64,000 nucleotides of DNA from Planomonospora sp. ID67723 (GCF_015711605.1 NZ_JABTEZ010000001.1:2260001-2324000); one strand, 5' to 3'. Numbered from the stretch's first letter, positions 43,866-54,078 are shown. Notes: a model not told the origin generated them from the letters alone. A program made the numbers and translations.

Positions 43866-46298
43866 TCAGACGAGCCCCCGGTCGATCTGCCGGAGGATGC
43901 TCTCGTCGGTGATCTTGCGGTCGTCGGCGAGGAGCAGGGCCTTGCTCAGGATCAGGGTGAGCCGTTCGTCGTCCTCGAACGGCAGGAACAGCCTGCCTCG
44001 CTTGGGGGCGGTGACGATGCACAGATAGACGTCACCCGGCTCCATGCGGACGTTGGCGCTGCCCAGATGGATCTTGTAAGTTCTCAGGTCGCCGCGGACG
44101 ACCAGGTAGCGCTCGGTCAGGGTGCAGCGGTCGGCGACGGCCAGGCGGGGCAGCAGCCGGGCCAGCGCGTCGCGGCGCACCTCGGCCGAGGCGGGCAGCT
44201 CGCCGAACGACGCCTCCCGCCAGTAGTCCTGGTAGCGCTCCTCGCCCCGGTCGGTCCACTGGGGATCGGCGGCGATCGAGGTGACCGCGACGAACAGGTC
44301 CACGTCCCGCATCGCCTCGCTGAACACCAGCGGCGGCACCTCGGCCAGCTCCGTCTCCCGCCAGGCGCGCCCGTCGCGGCGGTCGAAGCGGAGCTGGTCG
44401 GTGGAGGCGAGCGTCGCCTGGTGGGCGTCGACGGCGGCGAGCCCGTAGTGGAACCTGGCCCGCCAGGCGCCTTCGGCCAGCTCCCTGGTGGCCTCGGCGT
44501 CGGAACCGCTGTCGAAGGGGCCGAGCCAGGTGGTCTGCCAGCCGCGCTCCTTGACCAGCGCGTACAGCCGGGGGTGGTCCACGATGTGGGCGGCGAAGCG
44601 GTTGGAGTAGACGCGGGTGTCCTCCTCGGCCGGAGTGAGGAGGTAGACCTCCCGGAAGGCCTGCTTGTACAGCTGGCGGATGCGCCGCTCGGCGATCTCC
44701 TCCCGCCAGGCCGTCACCTCCGCCGGCGGGACGCGCGCGGGATGCCAGAGCCGGATCCGGGTCTCCTCGTCCGGCTCGGGCAGGATCCGGCCGCCAGGAC
44801 CGGACAGGTCGGCGCCGAGGAAGGAGACCCCGTCGGCCTGCCAGATCAGGCCGCGCGCCACGACCCCCGTGATCGGGTGGTCCCGGTAGTGGCGGATCCA
44901 CTCCCCGTACGGCCAGGCGCGGTCGGCGGTGAACAACCCCTCCATGCGGGTCCGTTCGGCCGCGAGGGTCTGCCGGACCTCCTTGCGCACCGCCTTGACG
45001 GCTGCGAGTTCGTCGGCGCGGGACTCCTGGAGCGCCGCGGGCAGCGTGCGGAGCGCGGCGCCGTCGGGTGCGGTGAAGGAGAGCCGTACGGTGCGCGCGT
45101 CGGCGACGCTCAGGATCACGGTGTGCCCGTCCAGCCGCCACGACCTGGTGCCGTCGGCGGCCAAGCCGTGTGCGGGCACGCTCCGCTCCAGCAGCTGGCC
45201 GGGGGTCAGCCCGGCCCGTCCGGCGGCCGCGGCGAGCGCGACGCCGATCTGCTTGCGCAGCGAGCGATGCCGGATCACCTGTTGCAGCCGTCCCAGCGCG
45301 CCCACGGCCGCCGGGTCGTCGCAGTCGCCGAGCGCGTTGATCGCGGCTCCGGCCAGCCGCAGCTCCTCCCGCACCTGCCGCTCTGCCCCCGAGGTCCGCA
45401 CGGCCAGCGCCGACAGGACCGGGACCAGGTCGTCCGCGCCCAGGAGGGCTCCGGCCCAGACGACCCCCCGGGCGGTGTCCACGTTGGGGTCCGACACGAT
45501 CAGGCGAAGGACCGCGTCCCAGACGGTGGTCTGCTCGGTGACCCGGTCGAAGGCTCCGAGCGCCAGCCGTACGAGGTCCTGGGCGTCGGCGGGGCGGAGA
45601 AGCTCCAGGCACCGGGCGCGCCAGGACGCGGAGGGGCGCGGCGCGTGCAGCGCGCCGAGGTGGTTGAGCAGGTGGACGAGGTGCTCGGGCGGCGTCTCGC
45701 CCAGATGGTCGTACAGGGCGGCGGCCCAGTCGTCCAGAGGCGCCAGGGCGTGGAGCGGCGTGCCCGGGCCGGTGTGCAGGATCCGGGTGATCGAGCGCTG
45801 CAGCCGCCGTCGCTTCCCGGCTTCGATGCTGCTCTGGGCGACCGCCCGGATCAGCGGCCTGACCAGCTCCCGCAGCGCCGCCCGTTCCCCGGTCTCGAAC
45901 TCCAGGAGCCGATCCAGGAGCAGGGACAGCCATGCGTCGTCATGCCAGCTGAGATCACAGGAGCGCAGGGCGGTGAGCAGCGCGGCCATCTCCGCCGGAC
46001 TCCACGTCCCTGAGCGCGACAGGGCGATGTCGAGCTCCTCGGCGCAACGCGACGGGGAGGGCTGCGCGAGGCGGATCGCCGCCGCCCGGCATGTCGTCTC
46101 CTCCGCCTGGCGGAGCCGCCGCCTCACCTCATGCTGTATTTGGTCGGCCTGGTGCGACAGCACCCGCCACACCTTCCAGTCGAAGTCGTCGGGCCGGGGT
46201 GACGGGTTCGCACGCTCCCGGAGAGCGCGCTCCCGGGCGATCAGCTCCATGATCTGGTTCTCTGCGACAAAAGCCTCAGTCGCGGTCAATTCGCTCAT
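43866..46298 (-). CDS. DUF4132-domain protein
   Basis: An 810-residue soluble protein. The N-terminal 450 residues are helical, HEAT-like (LLTALRSCDLSWHDDAWLSL, LAGAAINALGDCDDPAAVGA). The C-terminal half has the DUF4132 core (TRMEGLFTADRAWPYGEWIR, HPITGVVARGLIWQ) and the ending RTYKIHLGSANVRMEPGDVY typical of its relatives such as E. coli MolR. The biochemical role is unknown. I chose the ATG at 46298, since the upstream residues look non-coding. Confidence 0.85.
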   Translation of the reverse strand: MSELTATEAFVAENQIMELIARERALRERANPSPRPDDFDWKVWRVLSHQADQIQHEVRRRLRQAEETTCRAAAIRLAQPSPSRCAEELDIALSRSGTWSPAEMAALLTALRSCDLSWHDDAWLSLLLDRLLEFETGERAALRELVRPLIRAVAQSSIEAGKRRRLQRSITRILHTGPGTPLHALAPLDDWAAALYDHLGETPPEHLVHLLNHLGALHAPRPSASWRARCLELLRPADAQDLVRLALGAFDRVTEQTTVWDAVLRLIVSDPNVDTARGVVWAGALLGADDLVPVLSALAVRTSGAERQVREELRLAGAAINALGDCDDPAAVGALGRLQQVIRHRSLRKQIGVALAAAAGRAGLTPGQLLERSVPAHGLAADGTRSWRLDGHTVILSVADARTVRLSFTAPDGAALRTLPAALQESRADELAAVKAVRKEVRQTLAAERTRMEGLFTADRAWPYGEWIRHYRDHPITGVVARGLIWQADGVSFLGADLSGPGGRILPEPDEETRIRLWHPARVPPAEVTAWREEIAERRIRQLYKQAFREVYLLTPAEEDTRVYSNRFAAHIVDHPRLYALVKERGWQTTWLGPFDSGSDAEATRELAEGAWRARFHYGLAAVDAHQATLASTDQLRFDRRDGRAWRETELAEVPPLVFSEAMRDVDLFVAVTSIAADPQWTDRGEERYQDYWREASFGELPASAEVRRDALARLLPRLAVADRCTLTERYLVVRGDLRTYKIHLGSANVRMEPGDVYLCIVTAPKRGRLFLPFEDDERLTLILSKALLLADDRKITDESILRQIDRGLV

Positions 46299-46676
46299 GG
46301 CGGGATCCTGCCCGGCCCCACCGACAGACTCGCCGGTGAGGCGGGTGGACGTCCCGCGCGGCTGCACCACCGTCGGGTCCTTCCGCTCCGGGCCGCCACC
46401 GGCCGCGCCCGGACGGCGCCGAGGGGCCGGGCCCTGTCCCCTCGGAGCCCGTCCGACTGCGGGAAAGCTACGAGGGGAGCGTGAGAATCAGCTTGAGGCG
46501 ACCCGAGGATCACCTTGCGGGCGGTGAATCCGGGGGGTTACGGCCTCTCGCGGGAAATCGGGGCAATCCAGCGGCGCTCCGGGGACGAACAACACGTCGA
46601 GGAACCCGGCCGGATCCTTTTTCTTCCATCCCGAGGCCGGTCACGTCCGTGGCCGGCAGCCGAAAGGACCCACGAC
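46299..46676. other. Divergent promoter region
   Basis: This 378-bp gap lies between the DUF4132 gene (minus) and the DUF4331 operon (plus). No gene is seen. A GGAAAT-type element near 46551 and an AT-rich stretch GGATCCTTTTTCTTCC near 46612 are possible parts of the operon promoter, but I cannot assign a sigma factor. Confidence 0.4.
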
Positions 46677-48059
46677 ATGGAGCTCCGGACCAACCGGCGC
46701 GCCCTGGTCGGCCTGGGCGTGGCGGGAGCGCTGATCGCTTCCTCGTTCACCCTGCTCAGAGCCGACACCGGCACGGCGTCCTCACACCGTGAGGCCCCGA
46801 TGACCGCGGGAGACCCCCGCAACGACAACACCGACGTCTACGCCTTCGTCAGCCCGGACAAGCCGGACACGGTGACGCTGCTGGCGAACTTCATCCCCTT
46901 CGAGGAGCCGAACGGCGGGCCGAACTTCTACCAGTTCGACACCAACTCCCGCTACAACATCAAGATCGACAGCAATGGTGACGCGAAACCCGACATCACC
47001 TACCAGTGGCGTTTCCAGAACCAGGACAAGCGCGGGAACACCACCTTCCTGTACAACAACGGCCCCGTCACCTCGCTGAACGACGAGAACCTGCTGTTCA
47101 GGCAGCGGTACACGCTCACGAGGGTCACCCCGAAGGGCAGCGAGACCCTCGTCTCCGACGGGATCGTGGCGCCGAGCAACGTCGGGCCCGCCTCGATGCC
47201 CGACTACGCCACCCTGCGCGCCCAGTCCGTCACCGGCGTCAAGGGCGGCGGCAAGGCGTTCGCGGGCCAGTCGGACGAGGCGTTCTTCCTCGACCTGCGG
47301 GTCTTCGACCTGCTCTACGGCGGCGACCTGTCCGAGGTCGGCCAGGACACCACCAAGGGCTACAACGTCCACACGCTCGGCCTGCAACTGCCCAAGAACG
47401 AGCTCGCGCTCAAGGGCGACGCCAGGCGCAACCCGGTCATCGGGGTCTGGTCCACCGTGGACAAGAAGGGGCCGAACGGATTCGTCCAGGTCTCCCGCCT
47501 GGCACAGCCGCTGGTCAACGAGGTCGTGCTCCCGGCCGGGCTGAAGGACGCCTTCAACTCGGTCAGCCCGGACAAGGACGCCGACCTGCCGGCCGTCGTC
47601 AACCGCGTCACCGACCCCGAGGTGGCCAGGCTCCTGCAGTCCATCTACGGCATCAAGGCGCCCGCCACCCCGCGCAACGACCTGGTCGAGATCTTCCTGA
47701 CCGGCATCGCCAAGGGCAACGGCCCGATCGACGTGGACCTCAACTCGCAGACCCTCAACAAGGACGCGGGCAAGCTGCGCGCCTCGGAGATGCTGCGGCT
47801 GAACATGTCCATCCCGCCCGGCAAGGACCCCAGCCGCCTCGGCGTGATCGGCGGCGACCCGCAGGGCTACCCCAACGGCCGCCGCCTCGGTGACGACGTG
47901 GTCGACATCTCCCTGCAGGTGATGGCGGGCGCCGCCCAGACCGGCAAGCTCGTCGACGCGCTGGCCGCAGGCGACAGGGTGGACGCGAACGACAAGCCGT
48001 TCGGCGCGACGTTCCCGTACATCCCGCTGCCCGGCAACACCTCGGTCAACCAGAACTGA
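46677..48059 (+). CDS. DUF4331-domain secreted protein
   Basis: A 460-residue protein with a basic N-terminus and hydrophobic segment (RRALVGLGVAGALIASSFTL), so exported. It begins after that with SSHREAPMTAGDPRNDNTDV then YAFVSPDKPDTVTLLANFIP, the hallmark of DUF4331, and ends with NGRRLGDDVVDISLQVMAG. It has no assigned activity. It is the first of three genes with the TPR protein and the NicO transporter, so it may act on metal or stress at the cell surface. Confidence 0.9.
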   Translation: MELRTNRRALVGLGVAGALIASSFTLLRADTGTASSHREAPMTAGDPRNDNTDVYAFVSPDKPDTVTLLANFIPFEEPNGGPNFYQFDTNSRYNIKIDSNGDAKPDITYQWRFQNQDKRGNTTFLYNNGPVTSLNDENLLFRQRYTLTRVTPKGSETLVSDGIVAPSNVGPASMPDYATLRAQSVTGVKGGGKAFAGQSDEAFFLDLRVFDLLYGGDLSEVGQDTTKGYNVHTLGLQLPKNELALKGDARRNPVIGVWSTVDKKGPNGFVQVSRLAQPLVNEVVLPAGLKDAFNSVSPDKDADLPAVVNRVTDPEVARLLQSIYGIKAPATPRNDLVEIFLTGIAKGNGPIDVDLNSQTLNKDAGKLRASEMLRLNMSIPPGKDPSRLGVIGGDPQGYPNGRRLGDDVVDISLQVMAGAAQTGKLVDALAAGDRVDANDKPFGATFPYIPLPGNTSVNQN

Positions 48060-48125
48060 TCCGGCGAGGGGGCGGAGCCGTCCGTGTTCCGCCCTCTCCG
48101 GCCGGGGAGATCCAGGGAGATTACC

Positions 48126-49424
48126 GTGAAGACTTCCGCAACGGCGGGGATCGCCGTGCTGGTGCTGGCCGGGGCGCTGACCGCGGGGGCCGCGCTGGTC
48201 CCCGGCGAGCCGGCGCCTCCCGCCGCCTCCCCCGCGCGGGGAGCGGTCGCCCGCGAGCCCGTGGAGGCGCCCGTCTCGGCCGTCTCGCTGCGGGACACGA
48301 TCAGCGCGCTGACCGGCCGCCTGCGCCGCCTGCCCGGCGACGACCAGGCCTGGGCGGGCCTCGGCGCGGCCTACGTCCAGCAGGCCCGCCTCACCGCCGA
48401 CCCGTCCCTCTACGCCAAGGCCGAGCAGGCGCTGGCCCGCTCCGCCACGCTGAACCCGGGCAACTTCGCCGCACTGACCGGTCAGGCGGCCCTCGCCGCC
48501 GCCCGTCACGACTTCACCCAGGCGGTACGGCTGGCGCGCCTGTCGGCCGCCGCCAACCTCTACGGCCCGGGCGCCCACGCGGTGCTGGCCGACGCCTTCA
48601 CCCAGCTCGGCCGGTACGGCGAGGCGGAACGGGCGATCGACCGGATGATGGAGCTGCGGCCCGGCGTCGCGGCCTTCACCCGGGCCTCCTACGCCGCCGA
48701 GCTGCGTGGCGACCGCGCCGGGGCCCGCCGCCTGCTGGCCGGCGCCCTCGGCGACGCCTTCGCCCCCGCCGACGTCGCCTACTGCCGTTACCACCTGGGC
48801 GAGCTCGCCCTGCACTCCGGCGACCTGGCCGGCGCCGCCGAGCAGTACCGCCTGGCGCTGCGAGCCGCCCCGGAGTTCACCCCGGCGCTGGCCGGGACCG
48901 CCAGGGCCGCCGCGCTCGGCGGCAGGACGGCCGAGGCGCTCGACCTGTACGCGACGGTGGTGGGGCGGCTCCCGCTGGCCCAGTACGTGATCGAGTACGC
49001 CGAGGTGATCCGGGCCTCGGGCGGGGACCCGTCGGGGCAGTGGACGCTGCTGCGGGCGCAGCGGGACCTGATGGCGGGCGCGGGGGTGCGGGACGACCTC
49101 ACCTGGGCCGAGTACGAGGCCGACCACGGCTCTCCCGCCCGGGCCGTCGAGCACGCCAGGGCCGAGTACGCCCGCGCCCCCAACGCGGTCGCCGCCGACG
49201 CCCTGGCCTGGGCCCTGCACCGCGACGGCCGCAGCCGGGAGGCGCTGCCGTACGCGCGGGAGGCCACCTCGACCGGCTGGCGCAACGCCCTGCTCCTGCA
49301 CCACCGCGCCGAGATCGAGCGCGCCCTGGGCCTCACCCGGCGGGCCGAGCGCTCCGCCGCCGAGGCCCGCGCCGCCAACCCCGCCTTCTCTCCCCGCCTG
49401 CCCGCCCTCGCGAGGTTCTCATGA
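48126..49424 (+). CDS. Secreted or anchored TPR-repeat protein
   Basis: A 432-residue protein from a GTG with AGGGAG before it. The signal segment TAGIAVLVLAGALTAGAALV is followed by about eight TPR-like helix pairs (AWAGLGAAYVQQARLTADPS, HAVLADAFTQLGRYGEAERA, VAYCRYHLGELALHSGDLAG). TPR proteins hold partners together; here the partners may be the DUF4331 protein and the transporter. Its TGA overlaps the ATG of the next gene. Confidence 0.85.
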   Translation: MKTSATAGIAVLVLAGALTAGAALVPGEPAPPAASPARGAVAREPVEAPVSAVSLRDTISALTGRLRRLPGDDQAWAGLGAAYVQQARLTADPSLYAKAEQALARSATLNPGNFAALTGQAALAAARHDFTQAVRLARLSAAANLYGPGAHAVLADAFTQLGRYGEAERAIDRMMELRPGVAAFTRASYAAELRGDRAGARRLLAGALGDAFAPADVAYCRYHLGELALHSGDLAGAAEQYRLALRAAPEFTPALAGTARAAALGGRTAEALDLYATVVGRLPLAQYVIEYAEVIRASGGDPSGQWTLLRAQRDLMAGAGVRDDLTWAEYEADHGSPARAVEHARAEYARAPNAVAADALAWALHRDGRSREALPYAREATSTGWRNALLLHHRAEIERALGLTRRAERSAAEARAANPAFSPRLPALARFS

Positions 49425-51079
49425 CCGGTAGAACGGCTCTCCGCCTGGCGGCCGCCTCCGGCCTCGCGACGCTGTGCGCGGTGCTCGCGGCCTCGGCGTC
49501 GCAGGCCGCCGTCACGCCTCCCCGCGCCGCCGCCGTGTCCCCGCACGTCGTCGCGCACCCGCTGGGCGACTTCACCGTCAACCACCACAACGGCCTGAAG
49601 ATCACTCCGGACCGGGTGGAGAACCTCGCCGTCGTCGACAGCGCCGAGCTGCCCACCCTGCAGGCCCGCTCCGCGGTGGACGGTGACGGGTCGGGGACGG
49701 CGTCGCCGCGGGAGCGGTCGGCGTACGGCGCCGCCCGCTGCGCGGAACTGGCCTCCGCGCAGCGGCTGACCGTGAACGGGACGGCGCTCGCCTGGCGGGT
49801 CGGCCCATCGGGGTTCGCCTACGAACCGGGCCGGGGAGGTCTGGAGACCAGCCGTCTGACCTGCCACCTCTCCGCTCCCGTGACCGCGCCGGAGACGATC
49901 GGGTTCGAGGACGGATTCCTCCCCGACCGGCTGGGCTGGCGGGAGATCACCGCGGTCGCGGAGGGCGGGGTACGGCTGGCGGAGCCGCCGGTGCCGGAGA
50001 CGAGCGTGAGCGGGCGGCTGCGGAGCTATCCCGATGACCTGCTGGCCGCCCCGCTCGACCAGCGGGCGGTACGGCTGAGCGTCCGGACCGGGGGCGGGCC
50101 CGCGGCCGGGGACGGTGCCGGGGGCGGTACGGGAACCGGCCCCGGCACCGGGCCCTCAGGGGCCGTGCCCCCGCTGATCTCCTGGGGACCGGCCGGGGAC
50201 GCGCTGGCCGCGCTGGACCGGACCTTCACCGGGCTGGTCGGCACCGGGCCGCCGACGGTCCCGCTCGGCCTGCTCGCGGTGGGCATCGCCGTGCTCCTGG
50301 GCGCCGGGCACGCGCTCATCCCCGGCCACGGCAAGACCGTCATGGCGGCCTACCTGGCCGGGCGGCACGGCCGTCCCCGGGACGCGCTGGCCGTCGGCGC
50401 CACCGTGACCGTCACCCACACCCTGGGCGTCCTCGTGGTGGGCCTGCTGCTGAGCACCTTCTCCTTCCTCACCGGAGAGGTCGTACTCGCCTGGCTCGGC
50501 CTGGTCAGCGGCCTGCTGATCACCGCCGTCGGCGTCCGCCTCCTCCGGACGGCCTGGCGTGCCCGCCGCACCGGAGAGGCGCCCGGCCACGGATACGGAT
50601 ATTTCGGACACGGACACGGGCACGGGCGCGGACACGGGCGTTTCGGGCACGGCCACGCGGCTCACCCGACCGGCCGGACGGCGCTTCCGGAACCGGACGG
50701 CGGGTCTTCCGGCGGAACCACCGGGAGACGCGCGGCGGCGGCCTCGCCCGCCAGTTCCCGGCGCGGGCTGGTGGGGATGGGGATCGCCGGAGGGCTGGTG
50801 CCCAGCCCGTCCGCGCTGGTCGTCCTGCTCGGTTCGATCGCGCTCGGGCGCACCTGGTTCGGGGCCGCGCTCGTCCTGGCGTACGGCGTGGGCATGGCCG
50901 TCACCCTCACCGCCACCGGCCTGCTGCTGGTCAGGCTCGCCGGGCGGCTCGACCGGTTCGCGACGGCGGGCGGAGGTCTCGCGGCCCGCGCGTCGGCCCT
51001 GGCCCCGGTCGGCACCGCAGCGGTCGTCGTCCTGCTCGGCCTGGGCCTCGCCGTGCGCGGCCTCGCCGGAGCGATCTGA
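49421..51079 (+). CDS. NicO/RcnA-type nickel-cobalt transporter with a large outside domain
   Basis: A 552-residue protein with a signal segment, about 220 residues of outside domain, and then a six-helix NicO module: LLGAGHALIPGHGKTVMAAY and VTVTHTLGVLVVGLLL carry the metal-binding histidines. Between the helix groups lies a histidine-rich loop (GYFGHGHGHGRGHGRFGHGH), typical of metal efflux pumps. The outside N-terminal domain is unusual next to E. coli RcnA. It ends the DUF4331-TPR-NicO operon. The metal is inferred, not shown. Confidence 0.85.
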   Translation: MTGRTALRLAAASGLATLCAVLAASASQAAVTPPRAAAVSPHVVAHPLGDFTVNHHNGLKITPDRVENLAVVDSAELPTLQARSAVDGDGSGTASPRERSAYGAARCAELASAQRLTVNGTALAWRVGPSGFAYEPGRGGLETSRLTCHLSAPVTAPETIGFEDGFLPDRLGWREITAVAEGGVRLAEPPVPETSVSGRLRSYPDDLLAAPLDQRAVRLSVRTGGGPAAGDGAGGGTGTGPGTGPSGAVPPLISWGPAGDALAALDRTFTGLVGTGPPTVPLGLLAVGIAVLLGAGHALIPGHGKTVMAAYLAGRHGRPRDALAVGATVTVTHTLGVLVVGLLLSTFSFLTGEVVLAWLGLVSGLLITAVGVRLLRTAWRARRTGEAPGHGYGYFGHGHGHGRGHGRFGHGHAAHPTGRTALPEPDGGSSGGTTGRRAAAASPASSRRGLVGMGIAGGLVPSPSALVVLLGSIALGRTWFGAALVLAYGVGMAVTLTATGLLLVRLAGRLDRFATAGGGLAARASALAPVGTAAVVVLLGLGLAVRGLAGAI

Positions 51080-51136
51080 CCGGCCCCGGACGGCGACCGG
51101 GAGCACGACGCCACCTCCGGCGGATGCCGCCGGGCG

Positions 51137-52030
51137 TCAGGCCAGGACGCGGCCGAGCACGCGGGCGTACATCCGGCCCGGGCTGGGGACCGACGGCGGA
51201 GTGAGGAAACCGGGGAGCATGGGCAGGTCCACGGCGAAGGGCTGCAGCCGCTCGTAGAGGGCGTCGGCGCCCGCCGGGCGGCGGTCGGGATCCTTCTCCA
51301 GCAGGTCGGCCAGGAGGCGGTTCAGGTCGTCCGGGATGCCGGGGACCGGAGGCGGGCGCTCCTTCACCTGGCGCTCGAACACGACGTACTCGGTGGGGCC
51401 GGTGAAAAGCTGCTCGCCCGTCAGCATCTCGTGGATCACGCAGCCCAGGGCGTACAGGTCGCTGCGCGGGCCGGCCAGACCCCGCTGGATCTGCTCGGGG
51501 GCCATGTAGGACGGGGTTCCGAGGATCTGCCCGACCCGGGTGAACTGGGCGGAGCCGGCCTCACGGAACATCGCCAGGCCGAAGTCCAGGACCTTGACGC
51601 TCCCGTCGGGGCAGAGCATCAGGTTGGTCGGTTTGAGGTCGCGGTGGCAGATGGAGAGCGCGTGCGCGGCCGAGAGCACCGCGCAGGCCTGGGCGGCGAT
51701 CGCGGCGGCCCACGGGACGGGGAGCGGGCCGTGCTCGCTGACCAGGTCGGCCACGGTGACGCCCTCGATGAACTGCATCACCTGGAACAGCCGCTGCTCG
51801 AAGGTGCCGAAGTCGTACAGGACCGGGGCGCCGGGGTGCTCCAACCGGGCCAGGATGCGGGCCTCGCGCAGGAAGCGCCGCTTCAGCTCCTCGTCGGGGC
51901 CGGTGAGCAGGCGCAGGAACTTGACCGCCACCCTGCGGTCGAGGTGCTCGTCGTGGCCGGCGTAGACCGCCCCCATCCCTCCCTGCCCGAGGGGGAGGTC
52001 GTCGAGAACGTAGCGGTCGCCGATGACCAT
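51137..52030 (-). CDS. Soluble Ser/Thr protein kinase
   Basis: A 297-residue protein that is almost only a Hanks-type kinase domain: LGQGGMGAVYAG, VAVKFL, HRDLKPTNLM, VLDFGLA, GTPSYMAPEQ and SDLYALGCVIHEML. No membrane segment or PASTA domain is present, which is unusual for actinobacteria. AGGGAGGG precedes the ATG. It lies 26 bp behind the DNA methylase gene on the same strand and near a PP2C gene, so kinase and phosphatase may act on the same target. Confidence 0.92.
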   Translation of the reverse strand: MVIGDRYVLDDLPLGQGGMGAVYAGHDEHLDRRVAVKFLRLLTGPDEELKRRFLREARILARLEHPGAPVLYDFGTFEQRLFQVMQFIEGVTVADLVSEHGPLPVPWAAAIAAQACAVLSAAHALSICHRDLKPTNLMLCPDGSVKVLDFGLAMFREAGSAQFTRVGQILGTPSYMAPEQIQRGLAGPRSDLYALGCVIHEMLTGEQLFTGPTEYVVFERQVKERPPPVPGIPDDLNRLLADLLEKDPDRRPAGADALYERLQPFAVDLPMLPGFLTPPSVPSPGRMYARVLGRVLA

Positions 52031-52056
52031 CGACCCTCCCTGCGGACCTGCGGGCG

Positions 52057-53994
52057 CTACACCCGTTGGTCGCACGGTCTCAGGTGACCGTCGACCAGTC
52101 CATCAAAGCCTAGCCGGATCAAGGTCTCACCCAGTGCCGCCGTCTCGCGCAACCTGTCCTCCAGCACGGCCAGTTCGCGGAAGGCGGTGCCGTAGCGCCG
52201 CTGCTCGGCCACCGGCAGCACCGGCACCCGGGCCCTGCGCACGTCGAGCCGGCTGGAGCTGGGATGGACGCGGGAGGCGTCGGCCGAGCGGAGGAAGCCG
52301 GCCAGGAAGTGGGGGTCGAGCCGTTCGGGGTCCACCCGGTAGAGCGTGAGCTGCGGCCCGAGCGCCGCGCCGGACCGCTCGACCACCCGGACCGCGCCCA
52401 GCGCGGTGGTCACGATGTCGTCCGGCCTGACCATGACCAGCGCCGGGTCGAGGACCGTGCCCCCCGAGGGGGCCGTGCCCGCGACGGCGTCCTCGGCGGT
52501 GAGGACCGGCACCGGCCCGGAGCCGGCGGTCATCTTGGGCGGGGCCTGGAGGATCGTGACCAGGCCCGCCTTGACCAGCTCGCCGACGGTCGTGGTGGGC
52601 AGCTCCTGCCGCTCGGTGAGCGCCTCCAGGGCCGGGGGCGCGTCCGGCAGCGTGGCCGAGGCCTCCCGGAAGCGGTCCAGCGCGCCGGTGAAGTCGCGCA
52701 CGAAGTCCGGCCCGCCCTGCTGGGGGCGGTGCCGCCCCGGAGCGAGGTCCACCTCGTCGTCGAGCAGGTCGATGATCCGCACCGTACGGCTCTCGCCGGA
52801 CAGCTCGGCCTCGGGGTCGGCCGCGTAGGCGTGCCAGGCCGGCTCCACGATCGACAGGTCCTCGCCGGCGTCCACCATCAGCAGCTGGGACGGGGGCCGC
52901 CCGCCGTCGGGGCGGCGGAGCACCCACAGGTCCGGCCCGCCCGGGGCCAGGGCGATCACGGCCCGCAGCGCCCCGGCGCGCAGCAGGTTGCCCCGGATCC
53001 GCTTGCCGGGGCGGCGGCTGGCCGCCGCGGCGGGCATCAGGACCGCCACCAGGCCGCCCGGCCGCACGTGGGCCAGGCAGTGTTGCACCCAGGCGAGCTC
53101 CGGCTCGCCGCGCGGCGGCAGGCCGTACTCCCAGCGGGGGTCACCGGCCAGCTCCTCGTAACCCCAGGCCCGCTCGTTGAACGGGGGGTCGCAGACCACC
53201 GCGGCGGCGAGCTCGCCGGCCAGGCCGTCCTCGCGGAGCGAGTCACCGGCCACGATCCGGGCAGGCGCCCCGCGCAGCAGCAGCCGTACCGCGCTGAGCA
53301 GGGCGTTCGTCTCGTTGATCTCCTGTCCGAGCGGGGCGGCGGCGTTCAGGAGCAGGGTGCCGACGCCGCAGGCCGGATCGAGCACGGGCCCGGCGCCCCC
53401 GCTGTCCCCACCGACCAGCCGGATCATGAGCGCGGCCACGTCATCCCTGGTGACCGAGAGCTGGCGGGAGTGGGCCTCCACGTAGCGCGCGCAGAGGAAC
53501 TCGAACGCGGCCAGCGGGCCGTTCTCCGCGGCGAGCCGGGCGGTCAGCCGGAGCAGCGTACGGTCGTCCGCCCGGAACCCGGGTGCACCCGGCAGGTCGG
53601 TCGTGGCGGCCGCCACCAGCTCGGAGAGGGGACGCGCGCCGGGGTCGCCCGACAGGGACCGCACGCCGTGGTCACGCCAGCCGGAGGGGTCGCGGTGCAG
53701 GAACAGCAGGAAGGCGCCGACCCGGCCGACCAGCTCGCCCAGGCGCAGGTCGTCGACCGTGGTCCGCATCCGCTGCCAGACCAGGTCGCCCAGGGAGACC
53801 TCGAAGGACTTGCCGTTGCCGCGCAGCCAGGCGGTGACCTCGGACAGGGAGAAAAGCGGGCTGGAGGCGGTTCCGCCGACCGGCTGGGGGAAGTCCTCGT
53901 GGCGGCGGCGCCAGTTGCTCACCGCCGCCCGGCCCACATCGGCGAACCGGGCGATGTCGCCCGCGTTCACGGTGATCTCCTGGCTCTCCTCCAT
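52057..53994 (-). CDS. N6-adenine DNA methylase with HTH and specificity-like tail
   Basis: A 645-residue protein. Residues 10-60 form a helix-turn-helix (GDIARFADVGRAAVSNWRRR). The methylase core has the SAM motif LDPACGVGTLLL (about residue 208) and the catalytic CDPPFNERAW (about 268), a variant of the NPPF of type I HsdM. The C-terminal third (TVLDPALVMVRPDDIVTTAL, DPHFLAGFLRSADASRVHPS) resembles half of an HsdS specificity subunit. No HsdR nuclease is nearby. It may be an orphan methylase or a DNA-binding regulator. The long frame upstream of the ATG is antisense to the PP2C gene. Confidence 0.82.
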   Translation of the reverse strand: MEESQEITVNAGDIARFADVGRAAVSNWRRRHEDFPQPVGGTASSPLFSLSEVTAWLRGNGKSFEVSLGDLVWQRMRTTVDDLRLGELVGRVGAFLLFLHRDPSGWRDHGVRSLSGDPGARPLSELVAAATTDLPGAPGFRADDRTLLRLTARLAAENGPLAAFEFLCARYVEAHSRQLSVTRDDVAALMIRLVGGDSGGAGPVLDPACGVGTLLLNAAAPLGQEINETNALLSAVRLLLRGAPARIVAGDSLREDGLAGELAAAVVCDPPFNERAWGYEELAGDPRWEYGLPPRGEPELAWVQHCLAHVRPGGLVAVLMPAAAASRRPGKRIRGNLLRAGALRAVIALAPGGPDLWVLRRPDGGRPPSQLLMVDAGEDLSIVEPAWHAYAADPEAELSGESRTVRIIDLLDDEVDLAPGRHRPQQGGPDFVRDFTGALDRFREASATLPDAPPALEALTERQELPTTTVGELVKAGLVTILQAPPKMTAGSGPVPVLTAEDAVAGTAPSGGTVLDPALVMVRPDDIVTTALGAVRVVERSGAALGPQLTLYRVDPERLDPHFLAGFLRSADASRVHPSSSRLDVRRARVPVLPVAEQRRYGTAFRELAVLEDRLRETAALGETLIRLGFDGLVDGHLRPCDQRV

Positions 53995-54078
53995 ACCGAC
54001 CCACAGTAGTTGACTGTGCTGAAATGGTCTACAACAGCTTTGCTTGTGAAGTGCTTCAACCAGTGCTTTACTGCCTTC

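Noticed and set aside
46782-49304. An 840-residue frame on the minus strand
   Set aside because: It is antisense to the DUF4331 and TPR genes and shows no domain.
52057-53994. A complete type I restriction-modification system
   Set aside because: No HsdR gene and only half a specificity-like domain are present.
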